Origin: Vanilla planifolia
Lineage: Eukaryota > Streptophyta > Magnoliopsida > Asparagales > Orchidaceae
Length of the DNA stretch: 64,000 nt
Direction: 5' to 3'
Assembly (NCBI GenBank): GCA_023846275.1
Contig: CM043877.1
Coordinates: 15,731,107-15,795,106, forward strand
Positions 63,401 through 64,000 of this stretch are shown piece by piece. The notes under the pieces were generated by a model. That model searched no databases, was not told where the DNA came from, and saw nothing but the letters and a program-made list of their open reading frames with translations. Position numbers and translations under genes: made by a program. Numbering within the stretch: position 1 is the first letter of the stretch; the number at the start of each line of letters is the position of its first letter.

Positions 63401-63967
63401 AACTAATACTGACAGGTAGAGCAGATAGAAAAAACTATCAACTAGAAGATAAACCATACGGATAAGAAATAGAAGCAAAGACTCTGCAAGCAATTGCTGA
63501 GACCTCCACCTCCAAAATATGGCCATGTAAGCCCCTCAGTTGGGATCCATCAACCCATAAAAGTATAACAATGAAGCCAACAATGTAGAAGTCTTGCATG
63601 GAGCATTAATGTCCCTTCGATATCCCCGATTAACATGAAAACAATTGACATGAATGAAAACTCAAGATCTCTACAACATCCCGGGCATGAAAAGAGCTTA
63701 GATGTCCCCCCTCCATGTTTTGAATTTCTTATAATATGTAGCCACTTGAATATGTGCAAAAAACAGCAATGATTTTGAGCTTGCCTTGGCAATCTTAAAG
63801 GAAGATGATCGATTGTTAACTCTGAGGGGCCTTTGATGAAGCATTCCAACTGCCCTACCACCAAAGGTGATGCCACGCCCTTTCACCCATCCATGGCGCC
63901 TATCTCGGCCTAGGCCCCCACCCCTCCCACGGGAGCTTCTGTTATTAATGAGACCATCCAACGTCAT
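48419..63967 (-). CDS. ALY: ALY/REF mRNA-export adaptor (THO complex subunit 4-like), six exons seen
   Basis: Exons 63967-63785, 62829-62686, 62568-62500, 61018-60828, 49785-49738 and 48584-48419 join in one frame to 266 residues. The N-terminal MTLDGLI motif and C-terminal DLDKELEKYHADAMSM are the two UAP56-binding motifs. The RRM is about 93-169: LYISNL is RNP2, then YGVSNEDIKELFSEVGDLKK, GSAEVVYARRSDAVAAVKRY and QLDGKPMKIEIIG. LPVAPRVNVV after the RRM and IAKSFSKAKDLLW before it are like plant ALY3/ALY4. RG-rich regions flank the RRM. ALY proteins couple splicing and the TREX complex to mRNA export in the nucleus. Intron 1 uses a GC donor (AAG|GCAAGC); the others are GT-AG. The sequence before the ATG reads ttttctag|AT, a good acceptor, so a further 5' exon may lie beyond the window and the true start may be outside. 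Confidence 0.92.
49786..50689 (-). other. 3' part of the 11-kb ALY intron, left of the Ty3 element
   Basis: Ordinary AT-rich intron sequence with no recognised repeat. Intron 4 of ALY runs from 60827 down to 49786 (11,042 bp). Confidence 0.7.
55780..57720 (-). mobile_element. LINE (L1-type) 3' fragment with RNase H, nested
   Basis: On the minus strand, from right to left, broken frames give the end of a plant L1 reverse transcriptase (NYSKSHVMFSKCM, MKYVGILLLGKMSKKLDF, then SCTAHSLSCVAGLAFLML near 57250-57560). The segment after RT follows (KDWDGLGIHCLKAW-type, about 57120-57180), then a zinc-binding-like region (IWQIDDNTKYLFMIDYWIG, about 56880-56950). Last is the RNase H start (PPLEWIKLKCDVDV and VEVGIFIQDHISR, about 56020-56130). 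The order matches the 3' half of plant L1 ORF2. Stops and frameshifts interrupt it several times, and the 5' half (endonuclease and most of RT) is missing, as usual for 5'-truncated LINEs. No poly(A) end was found. It lies inside the Ty3 internal region, so it probably inserted there. Confidence 0.75.
58003..58318. repeat. Tandem duplication, ~146-bp unit
   Basis: The unit beginning aattgccaaaaa and containing gggtacggattttatc starts at 58003 and again at 58149, with about 24 extra bases in the second copy. It lies within the Ty3 element. Confidence 0.85.
58522..58575. repeat. Tandem duplication, 27-bp unit
   Basis: Two identical adjacent copies of a 27-bp unit containing ttcactaagtattctttcac. 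Confidence 0.95.
59715..60420 (+). repeat. Tandem duplication within the right-hand LTR
   Basis: A block of roughly 350 bp starting tcaactactccagggttctc (about 59720 and again 60062) occurs twice in tandem. The blocks differ by few substitutions, so this duplication is much younger than the element. It explains why the right LTR is about 330 bp longer than the left. Confidence 0.85.
61420..61815. repeat. Diverged direct repeats in ALY intron 3
   Basis: About 61418-61570 and 61674-61808 share ggtgtaac / ggtgcaac, ttattccatagct, and gatattcaaa / gatatccaaa followed by aattga. Both lie in the 1.5-kb third intron (62499-61019). Confidence 0.6.
62902..63780. repeat. Tandem duplication, ~441-bp unit, in ALY intron 1
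   Basis: ttgatatcttaatcagaaat begins at 62902 and at 63343. The copies share tgcaagcaattgctga, cctccacctccaa, taacaatgaagcca, gaaaagagctta and tgtgcaaaaaacagca in order. Copy 2 ends within about 15 bp of the exon 1 border, so the duplication covers nearly the whole intron 1 (63784-62830). Confidence 0.88.
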
Positions 63968-64000
63968 ATCTAGAAAATAACTGCATATCAGTTGACTAAC

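Overview
The window looks like nuclear DNA of a flowering plant, most likely a monocot. It is very AT-rich and gene-poor, full of decayed retrotransposons and AT microsatellites. Four host genes have plant-specific family members as closest relatives. The prohibitin CDS and the first exon of the lipase gene are sharply GC-rich against AT-rich surroundings, and the lipase falls in GC from exon 1 to later exons, a pattern familiar from monocots. I cannot name the species from sequence alone.

Layout. 1-9 kb: a long-armed inverted-repeat (foldback) element at about 50-2085, then AT-rich intergenic DNA with microsatellites and a short palindrome. 9.1-15.5 kb: a two-exon dynein light chain (LC8) gene on the minus strand, split by a 5.9-kb intron holding several local duplications. 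15.5-36.6 kb: a repeat sea. It holds a Ty3 gag fossil, a 1.9-kb solo LTR, a 3.1-kb chromovirus LTR with a stub of its internal region, a relative of the foldback element, and two oppositely oriented Ty1/copia LTR regions, one still followed by a primer-binding site and gag remnant. 36.8-37.6 kb: an intact, intronless prohibitin CDS with telo-box and site II motifs just upstream. 37.8-44.2 kb: AT-rich intergenic DNA with a roughly 0.84-kb tandem duplication. 44.3-48.0 kb: a five-exon class-3 (mono/diacylglycerol-type) lipase gene. 48.4-64 kb: an ALY/REF mRNA-export adaptor gene on the minus strand. Its six visible exons span 15.5 kb because one 11-kb intron carries an old Ty3 (Tat/Athila-like) element that itself contains a LINE fragment.

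The four host genes do not form a pathway. They are ordinary housekeeping functions: cytoskeletal motor or hub protein, mitochondrial inner-membrane scaffold, lipid hydrolysis and mRNA export. The lipase and ALY genes are convergent, with stop codons 392 bp apart. I found no RNA gene, CRISPR array or new defence-like system. The most interesting points are the giant ALY intron with its nested fossils, a GC-AG intron in the same gene that also carries a 441-bp tandem duplication, the foldback element with arms near 650 bp, the five-copy array inside the chromovirus LTR, and the compact prohibitin promoter. Exon borders were read by eye from splice consensus, reading phase and family alignment from memory; no transcript data were used.
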